From positions 60,800-124,799 of the forward strand of contig CANLVH010000010.1 of the NCBI GenBank assembly GCA_947494545.1: 64,000 nucleotides of DNA, in the 5' to 3' direction. Both the position numbers and the translations under genes were made by a program. The notes below the pieces were generated by a model. The model saw only the letters and a program-made list of their open reading frames with translations, did no database searches and was not told the origin of the DNA. This document shows, in pieces, positions 9,379-18,325 of the stretch. The DNA is from an uncultured Mesonia sp. (lineage in GTDB: Bacteria; Bacteroidota; Bacteroidia; Flavobacteriales; Flavobacteriaceae). Each line of letters begins with the position of its first letter. The first letter of the stretch is position 1.

Positions 9379-9533
9379 TGAGTAGTTGGTAGTATGTAGT
9401 GGGTAGTAGGAATTAATAATTATTAAATTTTAAATTGATAATCATAACTAAAAAATTAACGCATTTTACTGCTTACGGTTTATAGCTAAGAGATAGAATT
9501 TTGAATTTTAACTGAAAATTAAAAAATATAAAA
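9379..9533. other. Short spacer before lptB
   Basis: 155 bp with a GTAGTTAGTGAGTAG-type low-complexity stretch right after the stop at 9378, then AT-rich sequence. I see no clear terminator and no perfect TAnnTTTG, so lptB may be co-transcribed with kdsD-tatC or have a weak promoter here. Confidence 0.5.
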
Positions 9534-10274
9534 ATGATACTACGGGCAGATAATTTGGTGAAAGCATATAAGGGCAGAAAGGTGGTAAAAGGCATTTCTG
9601 TCGCGGTGGAACAAGGAGAAATAGTAGGACTTTTAGGTCCCAACGGCGCCGGAAAAACTACCAGTTTTTATATGATTGTCGGTTTGATAAAACCCAATAG
9701 TGGCAATATTTTTTTAGACAAGACCAATATTACCAAATACCCAATGTACAAACGCGCCCAACACGGTATTGGTTATTTGGCGCAAGAAGCTTCTGTATTT
9801 AGAAAGTTGAGCATAGAAGACAATATTATGAGTGTATTGCAACTTACCAAACTTTCTAAAAAAGAGCGCGAAATGAAAATGGAAGGTTTAATAGAAGAGT
9901 TTGGTTTAGGACATATTCGTAAAAGCAGAGGCGATTTACTTTCCGGGGGTGAACGTAGACGTACCGAAATTGCTCGCGCTCTAGCTACCGACCCAAAATT
10001 CATCTTATTAGATGAACCTTTTGCCGGGGTAGACCCTGTTGCCGTAGAAGACATTCAGCGCATTGTTGCTCAATTAAAAAAGAAAAACATCGGAATTCTA
10101 ATAACAGATCACAACGTACAAGAAACCTTAGCCATTACAGACCATACTTATTTAATGTTTGAAGGTAGTATTTTAAAACACGGTGTCCCGGAAGAATTAG
10201 CCGAAGATGAAATGGTAAGAAAAGTGTACCTGGGGCAAAATTTCGAATTACGAAAGAAAAAGTTGTTTGATTAG
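9534..10274 (+). CDS. lptB: LPS export ABC transporter ATPase LptB
   Basis: 246 residues, a stand-alone ABC ATPase. Walker A is GPNGAGKTT near residue 36, the signature LSGGERRR near 140 and Walker B FILLDEPFAGVDP near 157. GERRR and FAGVDP are LptB hallmarks. The C-terminus (RKVYLGQNFELRKKK) also fits. It powers LptFG extraction of LPS from the inner membrane. The LptF, LptG and LptC partners are not in this window. Proximity to kdsD, which feeds Kdo synthesis, is consistent with an envelope cluster. Confidence 0.96.
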   Translation: MILRADNLVKAYKGRKVVKGISVAVEQGEIVGLLGPNGAGKTTSFYMIVGLIKPNSGNIFLDKTNITKYPMYKRAQHGIGYLAQEASVFRKLSIEDNIMSVLQLTKLSKKEREMKMEGLIEEFGLGHIRKSRGDLLSGGERRRTEIARALATDPKFILLDEPFAGVDPVAVEDIQRIVAQLKKKNIGILITDHNVQETLAITDHTYLMFEGSILKHGVPEELAEDEMVRKVYLGQNFELRKKKLFD

Positions 10275-10882
10275 GATTTAGTGATCAGTAACCAGTGATC
10301 AGTAATCAGTAATCAGTTGACAGTGACCAGTTGGCAGTGATCAGGGAGAATTTCAAATTATAAATTTTGAATTTTGAATTTTGGGGTGACTGATACGTAA
10401 ACTTGTTATTCCCAATGTACAGTTTACAATATACACTCTACAATTTCCAGTTAAACTCGCATTAGCAGCCGAATGTCATCTCGACGATAGGAGAGATCTC
10501 TTAACCAAATGTGAATAAACAATAAGAAAAAAGATTTCTCAGTCGTTCCTCCATCGCCATGACATTCAGAATTTTTTTATTTTCAGATTCTCATTCTTTT
10601 CCACAATGTACATTATACACTATACACTATACAATAATTTCTGACCTATATCGCATTAACCAAAACAGCTGATTGTCATCTCGCCGAAAGGAGAGATCTC
10701 TTATCCAAATGTGGATGAACAATAAGTAAAAAGATTTCTCAGTCGTCCCTCCATCGAAATGACACTGAAAATGTATTTTGTTTCCCGAATATAAGAATAC
10801 ACAACCGCAACTAGTTAGCCAATTCACAAATTAACAAATCATCAAATCAACCAATTCCCAAATCACCAAATCCTCCAATCAA
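10275..10882. repeat. Repeat-filled spacer with two 91-bp family A palindromes
   Basis: No gene. 10275-10345 is family E (CAGTGATCAGTAATCAG units). Two copies of the family A palindrome lie at 10474-10564 and 10674-10764, each 91 bp and exactly 200 bp apart. Each runs TGTCATCTCG...GAGAGATCTC, loop, AGATTTCTCAGTCG...ATGACA. Runs of ACAATATACACTATAC-type repeats separate them. 10805-10880 is made of CAAATCACCAAATC-type low-complexity sequence. Confidence 0.8.
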
Positions 10883-11626
10883 CTACTCGTTCTCCTTTAC
10901 AACCAAAGACAAAACTATATACAATGAAATGATAATCGGGAGGCTCCAAAACTCTAAGAACAAGATTAAAACCGCACAAAGCAATAAAAATAAGTAGCGA
11001 AACCAATTGGGTTTTAAAGCGTAGGTTTTAAATTTAAGCGCAAATAAAGCAATTTCGGCATTCAGTAAAATACAGCTTAAAATGCTAATTCCTACCAAAA
11101 CCCAAGTATTAAAAAGCAATGTATTTGCCAATTCTCCCGGCTGAAAAGTTAGAATTAGTGGTAAACTCAAAATTAAAATAGCATTGGCTGGCGTTGGTAA
11201 ACCTATAAAACTGCTGGTTTGTCGTTCATCTATATTAAATTTTGCTAAACGGTAAGCAGAACCTAAGGTTACCAGAAAACCAACAATGGCAATCCACGGA
11301 AAATCTACAAACAAATATTGCGGCGTTGACCAAGCCATAGCAGCATCATCAAAAGAATAGTCAACCGACTTAGAAAGCAGTTGAAACATTACAATTCCCG
11401 GCACCAAGCCGCTAGTTACCATATCTGCCAAGGAATCTAATTGTAGACCAATTTCGCTTTTTACATCTAACGCACGCGCTGCCAAACCATCAAAAAAATC
11501 AAAGAAAATACCCAGTCCCACAAAAGCTGCAGCCGTAACTAAGTTGTTTTGTACAGCCAATACGGTTGCAATGGCACCGCTTAATAAATTCAGTAAAGTA
11601 ATTAGATTAGGTATATGTCTTTTCAT
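10883..11626 (-). CDS. pssA: CDP-diacylglycerol-serine O-phosphatidyltransferase
   Basis: 247 residues, membrane protein with about seven hydrophobic segments. The CDP-alcohol phosphatidyltransferase signature is complete near residues 44-69: DG..AR........G...D...D is met by DGLAARAL, then G, D and D in VKSEIGLQLDSLAD. The start MKRHIPNLITLLNLLSG matches PssA of the membrane-bound type. It makes phosphatidylserine from CDP-diacylglycerol and serine, the step before phosphatidylethanolamine. It is a single gene between repeat spacers. Phosphatidylglycerophosphate synthase is the main alternative, but the N-terminus and the spacing favour PssA. Confidence 0.93.
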   Translation of the reverse strand: MKRHIPNLITLLNLLSGAIATVLAVQNNLVTAAAFVGLGIFFDFFDGLAARALDVKSEIGLQLDSLADMVTSGLVPGIVMFQLLSKSVDYSFDDAAMAWSTPQYLFVDFPWIAIVGFLVTLGSAYRLAKFNIDERQTSSFIGLPTPANAILILSLPLILTFQPGELANTLLFNTWVLVGISILSCILLNAEIALFALKFKTYALKPNWFRYLFLLLCAVLILFLEFWSLPIIISLYIVLSLVVKENE

Positions 11627-12615
11627 CGCAAATTGGTTCTAGTGCGTTAAAAATACAAAACTTACATTATTAGCTATCCTTCTTCTTTAAATATTTAAGG
11701 CTATCCTCTTTTTATTTGGAATAAAATTATTTTCTTCATCGCTTGTGAGATTTAGGATTCAATAGTATAATAAAAGCTCTTCAGGAATAAAGACTTTGCA
11801 TAGTAGTAAGAAACCTTGAGTATTTTCTTTTTTACTACACCACTTCTTTTTCTTTTTTGCATCGCCCAAAAAAAAGAAATCGTTTTTAGGAGATTCACGA
11901 ACTCAAAAACAAATAGAAAAGCGTGAGTTAAACAAAAATCCCGTACAGCTGTCGGGGCTAGGCCTATTTTAGTTTTTTTTGAAAGTTATTTATCTGAGTT
12001 ATTAAAATTTTACCGATAAAAAAAACGAAGTAAATAGAAAATTTGAGTTTTAAGAAACTTTGTTCATTTTCTTTGCTCGTCCAAAGAAAACGAACCAAAA
12101 GAAAAGACGCTTTTTCTTAGGTATTTTTTCGCCAATAGCGAAAAACCGCAAAACGTTTCCTAAATTTTTTCCAAGGCTTCAAAAATTTTTAACGGAAACG
12201 TTTCGCTATACTGAAGAAAAAGAAGTAAAAATCTAAAATCTTGATATCCAATTTAAATTACCAATCTTCGATAGGTCGAAAAACTTCCTTTCTACTCACG
12301 ACTCTTTTACTTGAAAAACATGAAAAAAAGTTTATCTGCCGTAGGACAACCACTTCGTTCGGTTGTACTGTTACAGCCATCGCTAACTTTTTTTCTGTTT
12401 TTCCTGCGCTCATGAAAAGTAGACCGTTTTGGAATTTTTAATTTGGACAGATAGAAATTAGAATCGCAAAAAGATTAGCAATACAGAAGAAAGTAGTACG
12501 TATCTTAAATTTGATAACGGACTTACCCTATTAGTTACACATTTTAGGCAATAAGTATGCATTTTTAAGGTTTATATATGATAAATAAATTAGATATTTG
12601 CAAAAAATTTAGCCT
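11627..12615. repeat. Long spacer with family F repeats
   Basis: 989 bp without a supported gene. 11820-11950 contains TTTTTTGCATCGCCC and a short GC-rich patch. 12050-12240 is a good family F copy with the TTTTCTTTG/CAAAGAAAA hairpin, then AAAAGAAAAGACGCTTTTTC, which is shared almost word for word with 60950-60975. A plus-strand frame at 12241-12441 has no family resemblance and I take it as chance. No clear promoter match is visible before the PorV-like gene. Confidence 0.6.
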
Positions 12616-13686
12616 TTGAAGAAAGCACTTCCCTTTCTAATTCTTTTGATTTCTCTTGCCGGCACGGCGCAAAAACTTCGTAAATATTCTAACGAATTTT
12701 TAAATATAGGAGTAGACGCCGCAGCTTTTGGGATGGCAAATGCCGTTACCGCAACTACTGCAGATGTAAATGCAGCCTATTGGAATCCGGCCGGGTTGGT
12801 AAATTTAGAAGACAAACAATTTTCTTTAATGCACGCCAGCTATTTTGCCAATATTGCAAATTATGACTACATAGCCGGGGCTATGCCGCTAGATAAAAAA
12901 AGCGCGGTAGCCTTTAATATCATTCGGTTTGGGGTAGACGATATTATGAATACCACCCAACTTATAGAAGAAGACGGCAGTATAAATTACGATAATATTA
13001 GCTTATTCTCAGCGGCAGATTATGCTTTTACCTTTTCGTATGCACGGTATTTACCTCTAGATGGTTTTAGTTACGGAATAAACGCCAAAGTAATACGGCG
13101 TATAATTGGCGAGTTTGCTACCTCTTGGGGATTTGGTTTTGATGCGGGAATTCAGTTTCAAACAAAAAACAATTGGTCGTTTGGTGTTATGGCCAGAGAT
13201 ATTACCACTACCTACAATACCTGGGCAATAGACGAAGACGAATACGCCAAAATTCAAGATGCGGTAGAAGGTCAGAATCAAGAATTGCCGGAAACTACCG
13301 AAATTACTTTACCTAAACTACAACTGGGTATCGCTAAAAACTTTACGATTCGGCACGACTTTGATCTTAAAACCGAAGTAGATTTAAATATGCGCTTTAC
13401 GGAAACCAACGATTTAATTTCTACTTCTGCAGTAAGTGTAAATCCTGCTTTTGGCTTTGAAGTTGGTTATATAAAAATGGTTTACCTGCGTGGTGGGATG
13501 GGCAATTTTCAAAACACAGAGCAGTTTGACGGCACTAAAGAATTAGGATTTCAGCCCAACTTTGGCGTTGGTTTTAAATATCGCGGCATAGCGGTAGATT
13601 ATGCCTTTACAGATATTGGCGACCAAAGCACCGCACTTTATTCTAACGTATTTTCGGTGAAAATAGATTGGAGTATCTTTAGATAA
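12616..13686 (+). CDS. PorV/PorQ-family outer-membrane protein (PorV2-like)
   Basis: 356 residues beginning at TTG, with a signal peptide of about 18 residues ending GTAQ. The mature protein is built of alternating amphipathic strands, as in FadL-like barrels. The segment AAAFGMANAVTATTADVNAAY with WNPAGL is typical of PorV/PorQ relatives, and the C-terminus ends in an aromatic-rich strand. PorV shuttles cargo in the type IX secretion system; this paralogue group (often called PorV2) has no proven role. The TTG start is chosen because the signal peptide begins there. It lies 42 bp before lnt in the same direction. Confidence 0.85.
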   Translation: MKKALPFLILLISLAGTAQKLRKYSNEFLNIGVDAAAFGMANAVTATTADVNAAYWNPAGLVNLEDKQFSLMHASYFANIANYDYIAGAMPLDKKSAVAFNIIRFGVDDIMNTTQLIEEDGSINYDNISLFSAADYAFTFSYARYLPLDGFSYGINAKVIRRIIGEFATSWGFGFDAGIQFQTKNNWSFGVMARDITTTYNTWAIDEDEYAKIQDAVEGQNQELPETTEITLPKLQLGIAKNFTIRHDFDLKTEVDLNMRFTETNDLISTSAVSVNPAFGFEVGYIKMVYLRGGMGNFQNTEQFDGTKELGFQPNFGVGFKYRGIAVDYAFTDIGDQSTALYSNVFSVKIDWSIFR

Positions 13687-13728
13687 TAGCGTATTTTTGA
13701 AGCTAATAAAAACAAGACTTTTCGTAGA

Positions 13729-15324
13729 ATGAAACCCATTTTTCTTGCCTTGCTTTCCGGATTATGTTTGGCCTTAGGATGGCCAACTTACGGTTTTCCC
13801 TTATTTTTATTTTTTGCTTTCGTACCTTTATTGTTTGCCGAATTTCAACTTCGGCAACAGCCAAACAAAAACACTGCTGCTAAGGTTTTTGGTCTTTCTT
13901 ATCTAACTTTTTTTCTGTGGAATATCATCACCACCTACTGGCTCTATCATTCCACGGTTTTCGGGATGGTTTTTGCCGTTTTGGTTAACTCTTTATTAAT
14001 GAGTTTAGTGTTTTTAATTTATCATCATCTTGCAAAACGTCTCAATTTTAGCGCCGGTGCAACTTTTCTAATTTGCTTATGGATTGGTTTTGAAAAACTG
14101 CATTTAATTTGGGAATTTTCTTGGCCCTGGTTAAACCTTGGTAACGGCTTTTCAGAATATATCATGTGGATACAGTGGTATGAATATACCGGAACTTTTG
14201 GCGGTACGCTATGGGTTTGGCTGCTTAATTTCAGCATTTTTAAAACCGTTCTTTTATATCGCCAATACCGAGAAAAAGCCATTATTTATCGCGGCATAAT
14301 TAAGAATACACTTTTTGTTTTACTTCCTATAGTTATCAGTTTACTTTTATGGAACGCTTACGCGGAAAAAGAAGCGAGTCAACCCCAATTGGAAGCTGTA
14401 ATTGTACAGCCCAACATCAATCCGTATACCGAAAAATATAACACAACCGATAAACGCGTGGGACAATTAATAAACAGTCTGGCAAAAGAAAAGCTAACCG
14501 ATTCGACTGCTATTTTGGTTGCTCCAGAAACCGTTTATGCAGATGGTACACAGCTCAATCAATTTAAATACTCGCAAGCGCATTATTTTGCAGAAGAACT
14601 CTTAACCCAATATCCGGATTTAAATATCTTGGAAGGCATCTCGATGATGCAATGGATTACGCAAAAAAGCAAGGTGCGCAGTCAGACCAACTTTGTAAAA
14701 CCCGGTTTGTGGTACGACGATTATAATTCGGCTTTCTTGATGCGCAAAAACGCAGAACCACAACTATACCATAAATCAAAACTGGTGGTTGGCGTAGAAA
14801 ATTTTCCGTACCAAGAACTTTTAAAACCCATTTTAGGCGATGTAATGATAGACTTAGGCGGCACGGTAGCAATGAAAACCACCCAAGAAGAACGAGAAGT
14901 TTTTCAGCTTAACGGAAAAGGAAAAGCCGCGCCAATAATTTGTTACGAGTCGGTTTACGGCGAGTATGTTACCGGTTATTCGCAAAACGAAGCCGGATTT
15001 TTAAGCATTATTACCAACGATGCTTGGTGGGGCAACACACAAGGCCATAAACAACATTTAAGTTACGCAAGGTTACGCGCTATCGAAAATCGAAAAGATG
15101 TAGTACGTAGTGCCAATACCGGCATTTCGGCTTTTATCAATCAACGTGGCGAAATTAAACAGCAATTAGGATACGAAAAACAAGGCGCTTTACGCGGAAG
15201 TGTCCATCTCAACACCCAAAAAACGTTCTACGTAAAATACGGCGATTACATAGCCCGCGTTGCGATATTTCTAGGAATTTTCGTCCTGCTTTTCGGAATT
15301 GCAAAAAAACGGAAGGTTGGGTGA
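13729..15324 (+). CDS. lnt: Apolipoprotein N-acyltransferase
   Basis: 531 residues. The N-terminal half has about six to seven membrane segments, and the C-terminal half is a nitrilase-type domain with the catalytic triad visible: Glu in VAPETVYADG near 267, Lys in LYHKSKLVVG near 350, and Cys in PIICYESVYGEY near 406. A last membrane segment lies at the end. It adds the third acyl chain to the N-terminal cysteine of lipoproteins in the inner membrane. It probably shares a transcript with the PorV-like gene 42 bp upstream. The 3' side runs straight into repeats. Confidence 0.95.
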   Translation: MKPIFLALLSGLCLALGWPTYGFPLFLFFAFVPLLFAEFQLRQQPNKNTAAKVFGLSYLTFFLWNIITTYWLYHSTVFGMVFAVLVNSLLMSLVFLIYHHLAKRLNFSAGATFLICLWIGFEKLHLIWEFSWPWLNLGNGFSEYIMWIQWYEYTGTFGGTLWVWLLNFSIFKTVLLYRQYREKAIIYRGIIKNTLFVLLPIVISLLLWNAYAEKEASQPQLEAVIVQPNINPYTEKYNTTDKRVGQLINSLAKEKLTDSTAILVAPETVYADGTQLNQFKYSQAHYFAEELLTQYPDLNILEGISMMQWITQKSKVRSQTNFVKPGLWYDDYNSAFLMRKNAEPQLYHKSKLVVGVENFPYQELLKPILGDVMIDLGGTVAMKTTQEEREVFQLNGKGKAAPIICYESVYGEYVTGYSQNEAGFLSIITNDAWWGNTQGHKQHLSYARLRAIENRKDVVRSANTGISAFINQRGEIKQQLGYEKQGALRGSVHLNTQKTFYVKYGDYIARVAIFLGIFVLLFGIAKKRKVG

Positions 15325-15931
15325 TGAGTTGGTGAGTTGGTGAGTTGGTGAGTTGGTCAGAATAGGAAAAAATTCTGTGCTCTTTCGATGGAGGAATGAC
15401 TGAGAAAATTAATGTGTTGATTAGTTAATTAGTCAATGTGTTAAATAGTTGATTCGCTTACTTCAAACGGGGGAAGATTTCATAAACTTTTAAATTAAAA
15501 ATTCATAATTTAGCTAGCTGTCAACTGAGCACTGAGCACTGAAAATCGTATAATGTAAACTGTATATTGTACATTGATGAAGAAAATGACAATCTGAAAA
15601 TAAAGAAATCAGTTGTCATTTCGATGGAGGAACGACTGAGAAAATTAATGTGTTGATTAGTTAATTAGTCAATGTGTTAATTAGTTGATTCGCTTACTTC
15701 AAACGGTGGAAGATTTCATAAACTTTTAAATTAAAAATTCATAATTTAGCTAGCTGTCAACTGAGCACTGAGCACTGAACACTGAAAATCGTATAATGTA
15801 AACTGTATATTGTACATTGATGAAGAAAATGATAATCTGAAAATAAAGAAATCAGTTATCATTTCAATAGAGGAACGACGGAGAAATCTTCTCCCCCACC
15901 TACCACCTAAAACCTACAACCTAAAACCTAA
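15325..15931. repeat. Tandem array, period about 240 bp, in repeat spacer
   Basis: 15325-15360 is GTGAGTTGGTGAGTTGG low-complexity sequence. From 15383 a unit of 236 bp is followed at 15619 by one of 243 bp, and a third partial unit starts at 15862. The two full units are nearly identical; the 7-bp length change is one extra CACTGA-type step. Each unit begins with a half of the family A palindrome (TTTCGATGGAGGAACGACTGAG) and includes family E and ACTGTATATTGTACATTG segments. No gene is supported. Confidence 0.85.
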
Positions 15932-17329
15932 TTACTGTCCTCTAAAGAAAATTACAGTACTGAGGGTTTTTATAAAGATTCTTAAGTCTAAAAACGGTCC
16001 GCGGTGTTTTATATAATAAAGATCGTATTGTAATTTACGAAGACTGTCTTCTTCGCTAGCCCCATAAGAAGTGCTTACTTGCGCCCAGCCCGTTAATCCG
16101 GGTTTAATTACGTGGCGAATGTCGTAAAAGGGAATTACTTTAGCCAATTCTTCTACAAAAACAGGCCGTTCAGGACGTGGACCTATAAAACTCATATCGC
16201 CTACCAAAACATTATAAAACTGCGGAATTTCATCTAAACGGGATTTGCGTAAAAACTTTCCAAATTTAGTAATACGGGTATCGTTATTTTGCGCCCATTG
16301 TGCGCCGTTTCTTTCGGCGTTAACCACCATCGTGCGTAGCTTTAAAATTTTAAACCTACAGCCATTTTTCCCCACCCGCTCTTGGGTATAAAATAATGGT
16401 CCTTTATTCCCAATAGTGTTTCCTATAATCACTAAAGGAAAAAATAAGGAGCCTAAAATTATTCCGACAACCGAGCAAAGTACATCTACTACACGTTGTA
16501 AAAAAAGATACAGTTTATTCTGGTTACTTCGACTAAAAGGAAAATACTTATAAAAATCCCGTTCTAAATAAGTAATTGGTATTCTTTCTTTAAACTCTTC
16601 GTAGACTTGCGAATATTCTTTTATCGTATACCCTTTTCGAAGCAAACGAATTAGGGCGGCATATAAGTTACCATTTATACCACTTTTATATTCGCTCCTA
16701 ACAATAATTTCGCCTATATGGTATTGTTTTACAAATTCTTCCATACAGTCAAGCGAGACGCTAGGCATGCCAGCTTCGGGTAAAAAGTTTATTTGCTCGG
16801 TTTCTTTAGTGTTCACATAAGCTACCACACTAAAATTAGGATCTGCAGCTTTAAGATCTTCAACAATAGTTAGAATATTAAAGGAGTCGCCTACAATTAA
16901 TACTTTTTTACTGAACCTAGGCGTTGCGATTAATTTCATATAGAGATAACGCCATAGGCTAAGCGCAACCAAAACCGAAAGGTAAAAATAAATAATTTGC
17001 AACCTGTTACCGGGTAGCGCCGGCGTGTAAAAAGGTGTAAGCAAATAAAAAAACACGGTAGCCGAAGTGGTTAACACGATGTTTTTAAATACCCGCGGAC
17101 GGTCGTTATTTTTCTGTAAGTTGTAGAGTTCGAAGATGGTAGCAAACACCAATAGGTAAAAACTTAAAATAATAGACCATACCCAATGCTGACTATTGAT
17201 AATAAAATAATCAAAATCGAAGATAAAACCTACTGCGTATAGGCTTGCCAAGACGAAAACCACATCAAAAATTCGCAAGAGAATTTTACGTTCAGAAATT
17301 TCAAAATGTATTTTTCTAGTATCGACCAT
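15932..17329 (-). CDS. Polyprenyl-phosphate sugar-phosphate transferase (WcaJ/WbaP type)
   Basis: 465 residues. About four N-terminal membrane segments are followed by a CoA-binding-like domain (KKVLIVGDSFN near 143), a fifth hydrophobic hairpin and the C-terminal bacterial sugar transferase domain. That domain shows FKILKLRTM, RKSRLDEIPQFYNVLVGDM, SFIGPRPERP and GLTGWAQV. It starts polysaccharide synthesis by moving a hexose-1-phosphate to undecaprenyl phosphate. A TTG at 17335 lies two codons earlier, but I chose the ATG at 17329, since a promoter element sits at 17346-17353. It is the first enzyme of the pathway but the last gene of the locus as transcribed. The sugar (glucose or galactose) cannot be told. 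Confidence 0.93.
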   Translation of the reverse strand: MVDTRKIHFEISERKILLRIFDVVFVLASLYAVGFIFDFDYFIINSQHWVWSIILSFYLLVFATIFELYNLQKNNDRPRVFKNIVLTTSATVFFYLLTPFYTPALPGNRLQIIYFYLSVLVALSLWRYLYMKLIATPRFSKKVLIVGDSFNILTIVEDLKAADPNFSVVAYVNTKETEQINFLPEAGMPSVSLDCMEEFVKQYHIGEIIVRSEYKSGINGNLYAALIRLLRKGYTIKEYSQVYEEFKERIPITYLERDFYKYFPFSRSNQNKLYLFLQRVVDVLCSVVGIILGSLFFPLVIIGNTIGNKGPLFYTQERVGKNGCRFKILKLRTMVVNAERNGAQWAQNNDTRITKFGKFLRKSRLDEIPQFYNVLVGDMSFIGPRPERPVFVEELAKVIPFYDIRHVIKPGLTGWAQVSTSYGASEEDSLRKLQYDLYYIKHRGPFLDLRIFIKTLSTVIFFRGQ

Positions 17330-17345
17330 CGGCAAAATAAAAAGC

Positions 17346-17353
17346 CAAAGATA
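17346..17353 (-). promoter_or_regulatory. Bacteroidota -7 promoter element for the initiating transferase
   Basis: TATCTTTG on the minus strand, a perfect TAnnTTTG match. Transcription would begin about 10-15 bases before the ATG at 17329, giving a very short leader. Confidence 0.5.
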
Positions 17354-17400
17354 GTTTTTTTAATGAAATATGTTCGGTTTTTCGCGGTTCGTTTTTGGGG

Positions 17401-17812
17401 AATTGGTATAGGGTGAATTGGTGAACTGGTGAACTGGTCGATTGGTTGATTTGGGATTGGTGAGCAATACTCCGCTGTCATTTCGATGGAGGAACGACTG
17501 AGAAATCTTTTCTCGCTTATTGCTTATTCACACTCGAGGAAAAATATTTCTCCTATCGCGGGAATGAAATGGGACAGCAAAACAACACTCGGAAGAGAGA
17601 TTTCTCCTATCGTCGAAATGACACTCGGAAAACAAAGCACCCCTGTCATTTCGATGGAGGAACGACTGAGAAATCTTTTTGGGTTATTGTTGATGCACAC
17701 TCGGGATAAAGATCTCTCCTTTCGTGGAGATGACACAGAAAATCAAAATCACACTCGGGAAAGAACTTCAAAAATAATATTACAATTAAATCTCTTTTAT
17801 TATTTTTAAAAA
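17401..17812. repeat. Family A palindromes left of a GIY-YIG gene
   Basis: 17401-17465 is GGTGAACTGGTGAACTGG low-complexity sequence. Family A units lie at 17476-17576 and 17644-17735 (92 bp), with a half unit at 17599-17623. In the 92-bp unit TGTCATTTCGATGG...GAGAAATCT pairs imperfectly with AGATCTCTCC...GAGATGACA. The last unit ends 77 bp before the GIY-YIG start. Confidence 0.85.
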
Positions 17813-18121
17813 ATGAAAACACCGGGTACTCATAATTATTATATATATATACTAACCAATAAGCATAAAACAGTGCTATATACCGGGCTAACAAATAATT
17901 TAAAAAATAGATTATATCAACATTTAAATCCAAAACCTCTATCTAAGTCTTTTACAGCAAAATATAATTGTTTCTATTTGGTTTATTATGAAAACTACTC
18001 TCAGATAGAAACAGCAATTCAAAGAGAAAAACAGATTAAGAAATATTCTCGAATTAAAAAGGAGAATTTAATTAATGCTTTTAATGAAAATTGGGATTTC
18101 TTAAATGATAAAATCGAATAA
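17813..18121 (+). CDS. GIY-YIG nuclease, orphan small gene (subfamily 1)
   Basis: 102 residues, a single GIY-YIG domain. YYIYIL (residues 9-14) and YTGLTNN (near 23-29) form the two halves of the motif, with the conserved Arg in NRLYQH. The glutamate of QREKQIKKYSR near 86 is the expected metal-binding residue. Stand-alone proteins of this size (COG2827 type) have no assigned role. It runs against the surrounding operons and is flanked on both sides by family A palindromes in the same orientation; the right copy begins 19 bp after its stop. This suggests that gene and repeats form one unit. Confidence 0.85.
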   Translation: MKTPGTHNYYIYILTNKHKTVLYTGLTNNLKNRLYQHLNPKPLSKSFTAKYNCFYLVYYENYSQIETAIQREKQIKKYSRIKKENLINAFNENWDFLNDKIE

Positions 18122-18140
18122 TAGACAAAAATATCCCACC

Positions 18141-18290
18141 TGTCTTTCCGATGGAGGAACGACTGAGAAATCTGTTTTTGCTTATTGCTCATTCATACTC
18201 GGAAAAGAGATCTCTCCTTCCGTCGAGATGACACTCGGAAAACAAAGCGCCCCTGTCATTTCGATGGAGGAACGACTGAGAAATCCTTTC
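18141..18290. repeat. Family A palindromes right of the GIY-YIG gene
   Basis: A full 93-bp unit at 18141-18233 is followed by a half unit at 18254-18290. Both have the same orientation as the copies at 17476-17735, so the gene lies between direct copies of a palindromic repeat. Confidence 0.85.
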
Positions 18291-18325
18291 TCGCTTACTG
18301 CTAACTGATCACTGCTTACTCAATA

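Noticed and set aside
12241..12441. 66-codon plus-strand frame before the PorV-like gene
   Set aside because: No domain, no promoter, overlaps family F sequence and has unlikely composition.
15383..15890. Integron or attachment-site array
   Set aside because: No integrase and no gene cassettes; the unit consists of known dispersed repeats.
17486..18308. Frames beginning MEERLRN around 17486-17809 and within 18105-18308
   Set aside because: They are translations of the family A palindrome (GATGGAGGAACGACTGAGAA gives the ERLRN words) and recur wherever the repeat does.
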